From the NCBI RefSeq assembly GCF_007655135.1, contig NC_045132.1, forward strand, positions 23,740,354 through 23,804,353: 64,000 nucleotides of DNA, written 5' to 3'. The notes under the pieces are model-generated. The model saw nothing but the letters and a program-made list of their open reading frames with translations. It did not search any database and had not been told where the DNA came from. Both the position numbers and the translations under genes were made by a program. Position 1 is the first letter of the stretch. Each line of letters opens with the position of its first letter. The DNA comes from Punica granatum. Taxonomy: Eukaryota > Streptophyta > Magnoliopsida > Myrtales > Lythraceae. Shown here one piece after another: positions 48,468 to 58,102 of this stretch.

Positions 48468-50411
48468 TCAATCCATCACCACCAGCTTCTGGTACTCCTC
48501 TCCGGAAATCGCCTCGAGCATGACCAATTCGGGGTCGATCTGCCCGTCCTTGTCCAAGAAAAGGTTGAGCAGGTTTTTCGAGAAACCGCTGACTAGGGCG
48601 ACCCCTTCTTGTGTCCCGCTCACAGGAGTGGACCTAGAGTTCCTCAGGTTCCAGAACACAATCTGTGGAGCCGCATCTTCATAGCCTGCCTCCCTAAACT
48701 TCCTCTTGATCACTTGATAGTCGGTCTCCCAGGGGTCCCGTGACGCCTGGTCGAACTCCATGTCGCTAAACACGATCACCCGCTTCACGATCTGATCGGA
48801 ACTCAGCTTCCCCTTCTTTGCCACCTCGAGTATCAGATCAAACACCTTCTGAAAGTTGGTGCTGCCTCCCCAGTCCATGTTCCTCACGAACTGCGTCTTT
48901 GCAGCCAGATCATCTCCCTTGATCAAGTGGAGCTGAGGACTCTCGCTGAACGTGATCACCTTCCCCTTCCACGGATCTTTGCTCAGCTCCGAGACCAGGA
49001 TCCCAAGCGCAACGGAGACCTCCATAGGGATCCCCGTCATGCTACCTGAGACATCAGAAACAGCAATACAATTCTCGAGCTTCCCGGATTTTAGAAGGTC
49101 ATCCACCATTCTCTTCCACTGGAGCTCAGCTACCTCCCTGACGTCTTCTTCCCCGTCATTTAGGGATGCTATAATTTCGTGGGGGAGCAGAGCGCCGGCA
49201 GCAATTTTCGCCTTTCCTGACTTCACCATGTCCAGGTACTCCTGAAACCGCTGCTTGTCATGCTTCATGAACTTGCCCTTGTAAAGTTTCATCGCCACGG
49301 AGGCGACACGGTTGTACGGGATTGAGCCCCAGTCATTCGCGCCCATGTACACTTCGGGCAGTTCCAGGACCTTTTGCAGTGGCACAAGTACCTCCTTCCT
49401 CAGTCTATCACGGACTCTATACACGTAATGTGCCTCCTCAACGCCGTCGTACTCTGGGTACGACTCACGTTGGAAAATTAGCTTCGCTATGCTCTCGCAT
49501 AGGAGGATGGATCGGTCGAATGAAGAGTCGATCGAGGGGCACCACTTGGCGGCGAGCCCAATCTTATTTATCTCACCCGAGTGGAGGAACTCCAAATCCT
49601 TCCTCAAGGACTGGGCAAAATGCTCAGAGATTTTATCATAGAGGAAGCGGAAATCACTGTCCCGATTGTACCGTTCGATCAGTTTTCTGGCCATGGCGAT
49701 CTTCTTTTCCCTCCTGAGATCTCTTGCCTTCTCTTCTTCTTGCTTCGACCTGGCCATTGCCTTTGCGACACAATCCTCCTCCCTCGGAATGGAAGAGTTT
49801 GATTTCTCGGACTCCTCCTTTTTCTTCCTACCAGGTTTAGCAAAATGTCTGCGCCTCATCAGAGACATTGCTCTCCTCTTTCTCCCACCCTTGCGTTGCA
49901 GCCACTCCTCCTTTTGAATCCGCCTCACATCTGGGCCCTCGAGAAGGCGGTAGAGGATCTCCAGCAGATCCTTGAAATAGCCAAAATCAGCAAAGGCCCC
50001 GACATTGCACGCGAGCGTCCTCGGGTGGTTCCTAAAGAGCCATAACGCCGCCCTGTAGAAGCCTTCCTTGTCGGACTTCCCAGTCCCACGGACCCCGCGG
50101 AGGTTGCACATCAGTTTAAGTGTCGTGAGGGGATTGTGGGACCAGGCCAGGGCAAGCCGCTCGGCCAAGGACTCGGGCGGGGTGTCGGGCACGATGTGGA
50201 AGAAGAAGTCGAGGCATGGGTTGCCGGAGGAGAGGTAGGTGGCGGAGTAGTTCTCAGTGAAGCCCCTCGGCGGCTCGGTGCGTGTGGAAAATTTGTTGAA
50301 CTCCACCACCATCAGGTCGACAAAGGCATCGCCAGAGGTTGCAGCCGCAGAGTGCACTCCCGAGGTTCGGGAGTAGAGTTCCGGAGGGCCGAGAACAGCT
50401 GAAGGGGCCAT
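48468..50411 (-). CDS. DUF2828 protein with C-terminal vWA-like domain, intact, single exon
   Basis: An uninterrupted frame of 647 residues; I start at the ATG at 50411, since the codon before it is GTG. The family is plant-expanded and of unknown function; its fold relates to TROVE/Ro60-like and von Willebrand A modules. Residues 51-170 give FTENYSATYLSSGNPCLDFF, CNLRGVRGTGKSDKEGFYRA, LWLFRNHPRTLACNVGAFAD and YRLLEGPDVRRIQ. A basic, charged linker (about 171-245, KGGRKRR, PGRKKKEE) looks disordered and could be a nuclear signal. After ISEHFAQSLRKDLEFL and LAAKWCPSIDSSFDRSILLC comes the vWA part: DVSGSM at 453-458, GGSTNFQKVFD with Thr518 and VFSDMEFD with Asp550, a full MIDAS-like set. It is intronless, while both broken neighbours carry an intron after the position of residue 390. 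Confidence 0.93.
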   Translation of the reverse strand: MAPSAVLGPPELYSRTSGVHSAAATSGDAFVDLMVVEFNKFSTRTEPPRGFTENYSATYLSSGNPCLDFFFHIVPDTPPESLAERLALAWSHNPLTTLKLMCNLRGVRGTGKSDKEGFYRAALWLFRNHPRTLACNVGAFADFGYFKDLLEILYRLLEGPDVRRIQKEEWLQRKGGRKRRAMSLMRRRHFAKPGRKKKEESEKSNSSIPREEDCVAKAMARSKQEEEKARDLRREKKIAMARKLIERYNRDSDFRFLYDKISEHFAQSLRKDLEFLHSGEINKIGLAAKWCPSIDSSFDRSILLCESIAKLIFQRESYPEYDGVEEAHYVYRVRDRLRKEVLVPLQKVLELPEVYMGANDWGSIPYNRVASVAMKLYKGKFMKHDKQRFQEYLDMVKSGKAKIAAGALLPHEIIASLNDGEEDVREVAELQWKRMVDDLLKSGKLENCIAVSDVSGSMTGIPMEVSVALGILVSELSKDPWKGKVITFSESPQLHLIKGDDLAAKTQFVRNMDWGGSTNFQKVFDLILEVAKKGKLSSDQIVKRVIVFSDMEFDQASRDPWETDYQVIKRKFREAGYEDAAPQIVFWNLRNSRSTPVSGTQEGVALVSGFSKNLLNLFLDKDGQIDPELVMLEAISGEEYQKLVVMD

Positions 50412-51929
50412 CACTTTGGTTGTATTCCCCTTTTCCTGGTCGTGATCAATTGCGTTCGTTGTGCTTTGGGGAAGAAGAGTAGGGAGGATAAATAAGATGG
50501 ATGATGAACTTGGAGGCTAAGAAAATGCAAATAAAATGGAATCGGAGAGACTTTCTTCTCGATTGATTTCCGTTGACCTTTGAACTATATAATTCATAAT
50601 TTTCCACCTAAAGGTTGATTACGGGCTAAGCAATTATTTAATTATTTACAGCTCGACGTGGACGAGAGAGTTGATTATTCAATTTCATATTCGACTAGTG
50701 TTGGCGTAAGAATATATTTTGATTCTTAAACAGTATTTCTTTGATATGTCTATGCTGCAAGTAACATCACGTCGATATCAAATAGCAATGTTCTTGCCAC
50801 ATCGTGCTTCGCCGCATTCCGTAATTTTGTATTGATTCGAGCCGTGGCTGATTATCGAGTAAGATATTGTAGGGTGGAGGGCATGCATGATTTTGTATGT
50901 GACAGGTACGTGATAGCAGCAGAGCATTCAAGAAGAGCCAAAATAGAGGATTGGAACCAATTTTGAATTCTTCCCTATTCATCGCCCCTTACTCAGAGTT
51001 TGACTGACTCCAGGCTCAAAGACTAGTCAAGAAGCCATACCCCTCTAGACATTTGACCAGTTCCCTATCCCTCCGGATTTGATTACCGTTAAGGCATTTG
51101 GATGAAGACGGATCTAATAGGGAAGGTTCTTTTGGCTTGAATGCTACTTATTCTGCTCTAAATGATTTCGGAATTAGCTCAGATCAATTGTATTGCCATG
51201 ATATGTAGTTTTCAGGAGCTTCTATGGTTACCGGAAGTGACTTTTCCTTGCATTCAGGTGGTACCGGAATGACCACTTACAGTGATCATGAACTTTGGAT
51301 CACTCAAATCGTCGATTGCTTGAATCGACCATGGAATTTCTCTGAGTTTTGTTCATGCTCAGGTTAATATTTCTACCGGCAATTGCAGCCCCATGCATTT
51401 CTACAAAGGAACGATTTTCCCCTTTGGAATTTCAGTTCAAAGCGTCAAGTTCACAATGCTTAAGACGATGCTACGATGCAGAAGATAAACAATTTTATGA
51501 TAGACACAGAATATATAGAAAGTATGTCATCGGAAATTTGAGACGAACTGCATCCTCTAGCCCTTTGGCCTGTCCCTCGGTACAGTGAATCGGTGGTTTA
51601 GAAAACTGGAATTTGCCCTTCTATGTATGTTATCGTTAATATGAATATCTAGACTCAATGGGCAGCACTATTAATTCGATATGAGAAATTTCCAATACCA
51701 TCAGAATGGATATTATCATTCAACAAATGATAGATTTATTCACAAGAAAGAAAAACTCAAAACGATCATTCCTATAACTATGAAGATGTACAACCAACAA
51801 TGACGATGGCTCGCTCTCTCCATCTGCTTACTAGTCAATCATGAAGTAAACACGCCGTGCTCAAACCTTCACAAACATAGCAACGAATAGGAATACTCGA
51901 AACTCATTATGTACGAAAAAACGGGGTGC
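50412..51929. other. Intergenic DNA upstream of the intact DUF2828 gene
   Basis: The part from 50580 to about 51140 is duplicated next to the first broken copy. The remainder, to 51929, holds the 3' UTR of the GEM-like gene. No coding sequence is recognised. Confidence 0.55.
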
Positions 51930-52947
51930 CTACTGGGTTGTAACTGGGTACGCTGCTCGGGCATTCGAGACGCTCTCTAGCAGGTGATGCAAAGCCTTCT
52001 CGAAGCTGACAAATCCCATGAACCAGAAGTCATGGCCGTCCGTGGTCACAACCTGAATGTACTTCTCTGGCGGATTCTCCTTCATAACCACCGGATTCGC
52101 TGCCGAGATGTTCACGAACGGAATTGAAACCTGTTGAACGAGCAGTTAGAAAACAGCCCGGGTTCCACTAAAGTGTGTGATGTTTTAAAATTATATGCAA
52201 CGTGAATATGATGATTACCTTATAGTAGCTCCAAGTCTCCTGTCCAGAAGGAGCAGTGAAGGACAAGGGGCGGTCGCTGCAGAAAGCCACACGGGCAGTC
52301 GATAGGTAGAGGGTTCCAGCGACTGGGCCGGTGGATGTCGAGAGGTAGCAAGCGAATGTCTTCTTGAGGCTCTCGTTTGGATCGGTCCCGAATATCTGCC
52401 TGAAGAGGGGCTCGAATCCCCCTTCGGTTATAGCTTTGGCCGTAAGGTTCACCTTTCCCCAAGCCGCCTCAGAAACAGAGTGCCCTGTTTTAACTGCAAG
52501 ATCAAAATATCAAGCCGATGTCTATGTCAGTCCATCCGAATTTTCCCTTAAAACCGGTTGATCTCCGATCAAACTTCGTATAAGACTATAATCTACAGAC
52601 ATCAGGGTCTTACGATTGTGCCAGATATTGCGGGCTATAGTCTCCGCCTTCTTGCTCCAGGAGTTGAACATGTCAATAACGGGCTCGAACGGGTTGTTGC
52701 TGGGCTTCTCCACGGGGTCGTACCGGACATAGGGCTGGAGGATCTGCTGGTGGTCCCCGGCATTCCACGTTGCGGCCTTCTGGTTGTCCGGGTGTGCGGA
52801 GGGCGCTGCAGGCGGCCCCATAACATGGGTTCCCCATTTCTTGGTGTCCTCGGCAGGCGGGTATGATACTTCTCGGGCCTCGGCCTCTGTAGCCTTCGGA
52901 GAAGTCGATTCCTTGTGGGGGTGTGAACCTTCAGGAGTTGCCGACAT
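51930..52947 (-). CDS. GEM-like GRAM-domain protein (GEM-like protein 5 / ABA-responsive type)
   Basis: Exons on the minus strand: 52947-52614, 52493-52219, 52130-51930; 269 residues, the usual length. The family takes its name from GEM, which links cell division to cell fate; the GEML5/GER5 branch is induced by abscisic acid and stress and acts in seed and reproductive tissue. The N terminus is Pro/Glu-rich and disordered (SYPPAEDTKKWGTHVMGPPA). Then come YVRYDPVEKPSNNPFEPVID and MFNSWSKKAETIARNIWHN. The GRAM domain starts in exon 2: SVSEAAWGKVNLTAKAITEG, FEPLFRQIF, LKKTFACYLSTSTGPVAGTL, YLSTARVAFCSDRPL, and continues in exon 3 with VSIPFVNISAANP, YIQVVTTDGHDFWFMGFVSF, ending in a helix LHHLLESV. 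GRAM domains bind membrane lipids. There is no membrane span. Confidence 0.94.
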
Positions 52948-54331
52948 GGTTTTTTCGTTGATGGAGATCCAGTGACAGTAACACTACGAAGTTCGATCTT
53001 CTCTTCTCTATGCTTAACTGATTGGTGTTCTAGGGATTTAATTTTGAGGGCTCTTTATACTAAAAGACTTACTTTATGGAAGCCTTTAATCTTTAATCTC
53101 CCATAGGGTTTGGACATAACACGGGTTCTTGATTTCTTTGCAGCTAAGGGTCCATACTTCTTTCGAGAAGGGGCATTTTTTTAGCTTAATCGAGGTGGCA
53201 CATCTGGAGACTTCCAGGTAATAGCGAGAAGTTTCTTCTGCTGTGTCCATATGGAAACTAAGGACCGACCATTTCCAATTTTTCATTATTATTTTAATTC
53301 TAATTGAAGATTTGAAGATATGGTGACGATGCCATGGCCTGGAACTTGGATATGGAATTGAATGCCATGACAATGGCTATGGGAGAGACACGTTTCTCAT
53401 ACGGCTTCAAGCCTTTACTCAGACAATGACATGCCCATGAGCTGGACGATATCCTGTTTTGTTCTTTTTTTTTTCTTTTTTTTTTTTTGTGATTTGTGAC
53501 AGCCTTATCCTTTCCCAACCTCTCCCATTTTCTTCTTTTTTGGACGCTGGGCTTCTTATTTGTTGGGTATTACCGGGGTTTCATTCGATAGTAATTAACA
53601 GGCGAATCGAGTCTAATGGTTCTCTAGTACGTTCATCTTGTTGATTCGGAATCTATTATCAGTCGAAATGATGGGAATGAACCTCAGTCAAGCAACTCAA
53701 GGTTGAAAATCCGAAGTTTCCCGTGAATGGTGAACTTGTCGGATGATGATGGTCCTTTTCACTGGTGGTTGATCATCTCACCACTCCGCGTTTACATGGC
53801 AGTTCTAGGGAAGATCTTGTGATCAATAGTCACATAGGGAAGTTCCTTCTCTGCGGATCCGTGAGCGATATCAGGATATCGATACAACTCCTTGGAAATG
53901 ATTTAAGGGCAAATGCAGGGCTAACCGCAGGACGGGAAGTGAAACTGATGAGAGGAGGAGAGTGATTTCTTTTCAACTGCCGTCAAACAGAATAGCTAGC
54001 TGCGGGAATAGAACGCTCCATGACCACAAAAGCTACCAACACCAGGAAAACAGAAAAAAATCTGAGCTTTGTCCATCTCTTTCCATGGTTGAAAGTTAGT
54101 TGGAGCAAAACGTTTTTGGAAGTTATGGTGGATCAGCCATAAGCGCAGACCCATTGAAGCCCAAAGAACTATAGGTAGGAACACTGCCCTTCGTCATCTT
54201 CTTCCAACATATAAAGCCATCAGCAAACTAACTGCTCAATTTCCCATCCGAATCTTATGCGGTGACTCGAGTGGTTCGACTCGATTTTCTAATATCACTT
54301 GTGAAGCCCTGCCCAATTGTCTGTCTGATCA
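52948..54331. other. Divergent promoter region between GEM-like and CYSTM genes
   Basis: On the minus strand a TATAAAG at 53053-53059, 106 bases before the GEM-like ATG, is a likely TATA box. A T-rich tract is at 53464-53488. No further gene is seen in the 1.4 kb. Confidence 0.5.
53053..53059 (-). promoter_or_regulatory. TATA box of the GEM-like gene
   Basis: TATAAAG read on the minus strand, within AGTATAAAGAGCC, 106 bases before the start codon. Spacing fits a plant core promoter with a 5' UTR of about 75 bases. Confidence 0.5.
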
Positions 54332-55368
54332 ATGAGCTACGAGAGGGTTCCTCCTGGATACCCGCCACCAGGTAACGGATGCCTCCTTGCTCGGTGTCGG
54401 GACTTGGTTGCTGCATGTCTGAAGTGATGCCGACTTCATTGGATGGTCTGTTTTAGTTTCCAGCACTATGCTCCAACTCTTTTCGGGAGCTATACAGCAG
54501 CCTATTTGTTTGATTGGATTTTTTTGGAAAACCATCATGTTTTACAAGTCTTCACATGCCTAGGCAGAAATCTTTGGCGACATGGTGCATGAAAAAACAA
54601 GGTTTGTAGTTCGAATGATCACTTAAATGAAAAATCTAATCTGATTTGAGGCTGGAGCATTGAGTCTAGATAGCACTAGGCACTAGTTTTCACATGACCT
54701 CCAAGCGAACACCTCTGAGGTGCCGCCACTGCCGCCTGTCATCTGGCAGAGAATATGTAGCTGGCCCTTATCGATACAAGCACAGGTGATGGCAGCAGGG
54801 GCCTCTAAGATGGCCCTCTGCTCCTAGAACCCAGACGCCGACAGTGCCTTCCATGCCAGAGGAGGGGCAGTGGAGGCTAGTTTCCTTTTATTAGACGAAA
54901 ATCAGTTTGTGCTGACATTGGAATATCCATCTTACTGGGATAACACTGTTGTTAAGGTCCGCCTCCCCCGGGCTATCCGCCTCCACCATCTCCCCCAGGC
55001 TATCCTCCACCGCCGCCGCCGCCATATGAGGGATATCCGCCGCCACTTCCACCGCCGCCGCCACCATATGAGGGATATCCGCCGCCACTTCCACCGCCGC
55101 CGCCACCATATGAGGGATATCCACCGCCACTTCCGCCGCCGCCGCCGCCGCCACCTCCTCGACAGCAGGATGATGATAGCTGTGGCTGTGGTTCCTTTCT
55201 TAAAGGATGGTCAGTACTCTCATTGACATAGCAGATCCTTTTCAAAATTCCCGTTATACAATTAGATGTGAACCAGCTATACTAATTGACTCGCCTTGTT
55301 CGTTGAATCAATTCTGCAGCTTGGCCGCCGTCTGTTGCTGCTGTGCGCTAGAGGCGTGCTTCGGTTAA
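54332..55368 (+). CDS. CYSTM (cysteine-rich transmembrane module) protein with a long proline-rich arm
   Basis: Exons 54332-54371, 54957-55209 and 55320-55368; 113 residues. CYSTM proteins are small tail-anchored plasma-membrane proteins linked to stress tolerance. The N terminus is MSYERVPPGYPPPGPP. Then a proline arm has a 14-residue unit, YEGYPPPLPPPPPP, three times in succession, coded by a 42-base repeat (CATATG at 55023, 55065 and 55107). The conserved C-terminal module is SCGCGSFLKGCLAAVCCCC with ALEACFG and stop, split by intron 2 inside the first Cys codon of GCLAAV. The last 16 residues form the membrane segment with four neighbouring Cys. The acceptor of exon 2 (GTTAAG) is weak, but the frame and the family pattern support it. 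The broken DUF2828 copy 2 starts 613 bases downstream. Confidence 0.92.
55023..55148 (+). repeat. Three tandem 42-base coding repeats in the CYSTM gene
   Basis: Units begin at 55023, 55065 and 55107 with CATATGAGGGATATCC. The first two are identical; the third has CCACCG for CCGCCG and CTTCCG for CTTCCA. It codes for the proline-rich arm. Confidence 0.92.
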
Positions 55369-55980
55369 GGAAACACTAGAGTGCCGTGCTCGTGTCTTAA
55401 CGACCTTTGCTATGCTCAGTGACTACAGTTCTCCTAAGTTAAGGTTTACGACTCCGAAAGAACTTTCTCCATTTAACCATTTTGAGGAATATGAACGACC
55501 TTTGCGTATGCTATCTTATCTGTTGGTGGCGTTACTGCTCGACAGTCATTTAGAGCTTCTCATTAAACTCCTATTGCAAAAAATTAGACAAATAAGTAAA
55601 AATAAATAAATCCCTTAATTTCGGATACTTATTTCCATTTCGTTTCCTTGGATCCCAAGAAATAGATTCGGCTGTTACGATGCTTGCGGTCAAAGTAATC
55701 AATTATAGAGGGAAATCCGCTCGTTTATTTTCTATTCATTGCCCTCCAAGCTCAATATCTCACCGTGAGGATGATTGTGGTTCCACTGTCCCGGTCGTAA
55801 AGACCAATAAAAATGCAGCAAACGAAATATAAACACGGGCAACGAATATGAACTTCCGTAAATAATAAGAATATAATCGATTCACAGTATCTACCATGGA
55901 TTCTTTCCTCCTTATCTATAGAACGATATAGTAGTATGATCCCCTCCGCTTTACTGAAGCCCCAAATCAAAACCAACACA
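55369..55980. other. Spacer between CYSTM gene and DUF2828 copy 2
   Basis: Holds the 3' UTR of the CYSTM gene and the region upstream of the broken DUF2828 gene. No coding sequence is recognised. Confidence 0.5.
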
Positions 55981-58102
55981 ATGGCCCCTCCGAGAGCTCT
56001 CTGGCCGTTGGACCATACCAGCCGGAGGCTCTTACTCTGACGAGTTAGTGAAGGAGTTCTCTGGCCGTCAGACCATACCAGCAGGAGGCTCCGATGCTGA
56101 CATGATAGCGGAGGAGTTCTCCAAGTTATCCCCTGCTGAGGTCATGATCACTGACGCCTCCTGCCGTGATCATAGCATGGGCTGCACTGAGAACGGCTCT
56201 GCCACCTACCCTCTCATCAGGCAACCCATGCTTAAGACTTCTTCTTCCACGTCGTTCCCGAGACCCCGCCCAATTCCCTGATTCAGCGGCTCACCCTCAC
56301 CTGGGCCCACGACACACTCACCGCCCTTAAGCTGATATGCAACCTCCACGCTGTACGTGGGACTGGGAAGTCCGACAAGGAAGGTTTCCACACAGTGGCG
56401 CGCTGGCTATTCAAGAACCATCCAAGGACCCTCACCTACAACGTAGGGCCATTGGCCAACTTCGGGTACTTCAACGACCTGCCAGAGATCATCTACCGCC
56501 TTCTTGAGGGCCCCGATGTGAGGCGGGTCCAGAAGCAGGAGTGGGAGAAGCGCAAGTGGAGTTCAAGGTTGTGCTCGAAATCACAGATGACCGAGGACAG
56601 GAACAAGTCAAGAAAGTTGGAGTCACCCGCCCCGAGTAATGGTCGACCTGAGGAGGTGTGGAAGCTTCAGAGAGAGGAGACGATCGCCAAGGCCGAAAAG
56701 GTAATCAATCGATACAATCAGGACGGGGATTTCCGGTTACTCCACGAGAAAGTCTCAGAGCATTTCGCACAGTACCTGAAGTCAGACGTGGAGTTCCTAA
56801 ACTCGGGGGAGTTAAACGAGGTCGGGCTTGCAGCAAAGTGGTGTCCCTCCACGGACTCATCGTTCGACCAATCCACGCTGCTCTGCGAGAGCATCGCGCT
56901 GCTGATCTTCTCCCGGGAGTAGTCTCCCGACTACGAGAGCACGGAGGAGGCACATTTTGTGTATACGGTTCGAGACAGGTTGAGAAGGGAGGTGCTAGTT
57001 CCGCTACGGAAGGCCCTGGAGTTGCCTAAGGTGTACATGAGCCCAAAGAACTGGGGCGAGATCCCATTCAACCGTGTCCCCTCCGTGGCGATGAAGCTCT
57101 ACGTATCTAAGTTCTTCAAGCACTATAACGAACGTTTCAGGGTACTATATTCCGTGCCCATATGAGATTAATCGTATTGTATCATATGATGCTTTGCAGT
57201 TTAATCTAAATGATGTTATTGTCTCATTTTTTTTCCATCATGCCAATGAACACGTAGACCGATAATTGGATGAGTTTCTTGTGTTGTAAGCAATCTGATT
57301 TAGTATACTGTTTTTGTAATTTATTACCAGGAGTGCCTTGAGAATGTGAAGTTGGGAAAGGGAAAATCGCAGCGGGGTTCTCCTACCCACGAGATAATCC
57401 AGTCGTTGGACGGTTGGACCACCGGGATGGCAGAGAAGTTGCTGAGCTCCATTGGAAGAGGATGGTGGAGAACCTGCTCAAGGCCGGGAAGCTCGAGAAC
57501 TGCATTGCAGCCTGTGACGTCTACGGTAGCATGAGGGGGACCCCTATGGAGGTCTCGGTCGCGCTCAGTATCTTGGTATAGGAGCTGAGCAAAGACCCGT
57601 GGAAGGGGAAGGTGATCACCTTCAGCAAGAGCCCTGAGCTCCACTCGATCGAGGGAGACGATCTCGCTGGTAAGACGCAGTTCGTGAGGCGCATGGACTG
57701 GGGAGGCAACACAGACTTCGAGAAGGTGTTTGATTTGATACTCTAGGTGGCGAAGAACTGGAATCTGAGTTCGGATCAGATCGTGAAGCGGATATTCGTG
57801 TTCAGCGACATGGAGTTTGAAGAGGCGTCTATGAACCCCTGGGAGACCTACTATCAGGTGATCAGGAGGAAGTTCGAGGAGGCAGGGTGTGGGGACTCTA
57901 TCCCGCAGATTGTGTTCTGGAACCTGAGGGACTCGCAGTCGACCCCCGTGACTGCGACCCAGGACGGGGTCGCCCTAGTCAGCGAGTTCTCCGAGAACTT
58001 GGTCAGCATGTTCCTCGACAATGACGGGGAGATCAACCCCGAGAAGATCATGCTCGACGCGATATCTGGAGAGCAGTATCAGAAGCTTGTCGTGGTGGAC
58101 TG
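55981..58102 (+). pseudogene. Broken DUF2828 (vWA-like) gene, copy 2
   Basis: It follows the intact gene from MAPP at 55981 to KLVVVD and TGA at 58100-58102. The 5' end is scrambled: a segment with CTCTGGCCGT and GACCATACCAGC is present twice (near 56000 and 56058), and the frame shifts between 56220 and 56330. The frame then reads WLFKNHPRTLTYNVGPLANF to IALLIFSRE, with TAG at 56920, and on through DRLRREVLVPL. An intron of about 190 bases (57151-57331) follows NERFR, in the same place as in copy 1. The vWA part reads CDVYGSMRGTPMEVSVALS, with stops at 57579 (TAG) and 57744 (TAG), and MIDAS Ser changed to Tyr. The last 118 codons are open. Confidence 0.9.

Noticed and set aside
49322..50402. 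Plus-strand ORFs over the DUF2828 gene
   Set aside because: Shadows of a 647-codon frame with family motifs.
53086..53518. Overlapping minus-strand ORFs upstream of the GEM-like gene
   Set aside because: They cover poly-T and promoter DNA and resemble no family.
54891..55245. Minus-strand Gly-rich and Ala-rich ORFs
   Set aside because: They are antisense shadows of the CYSTM proline repeats.
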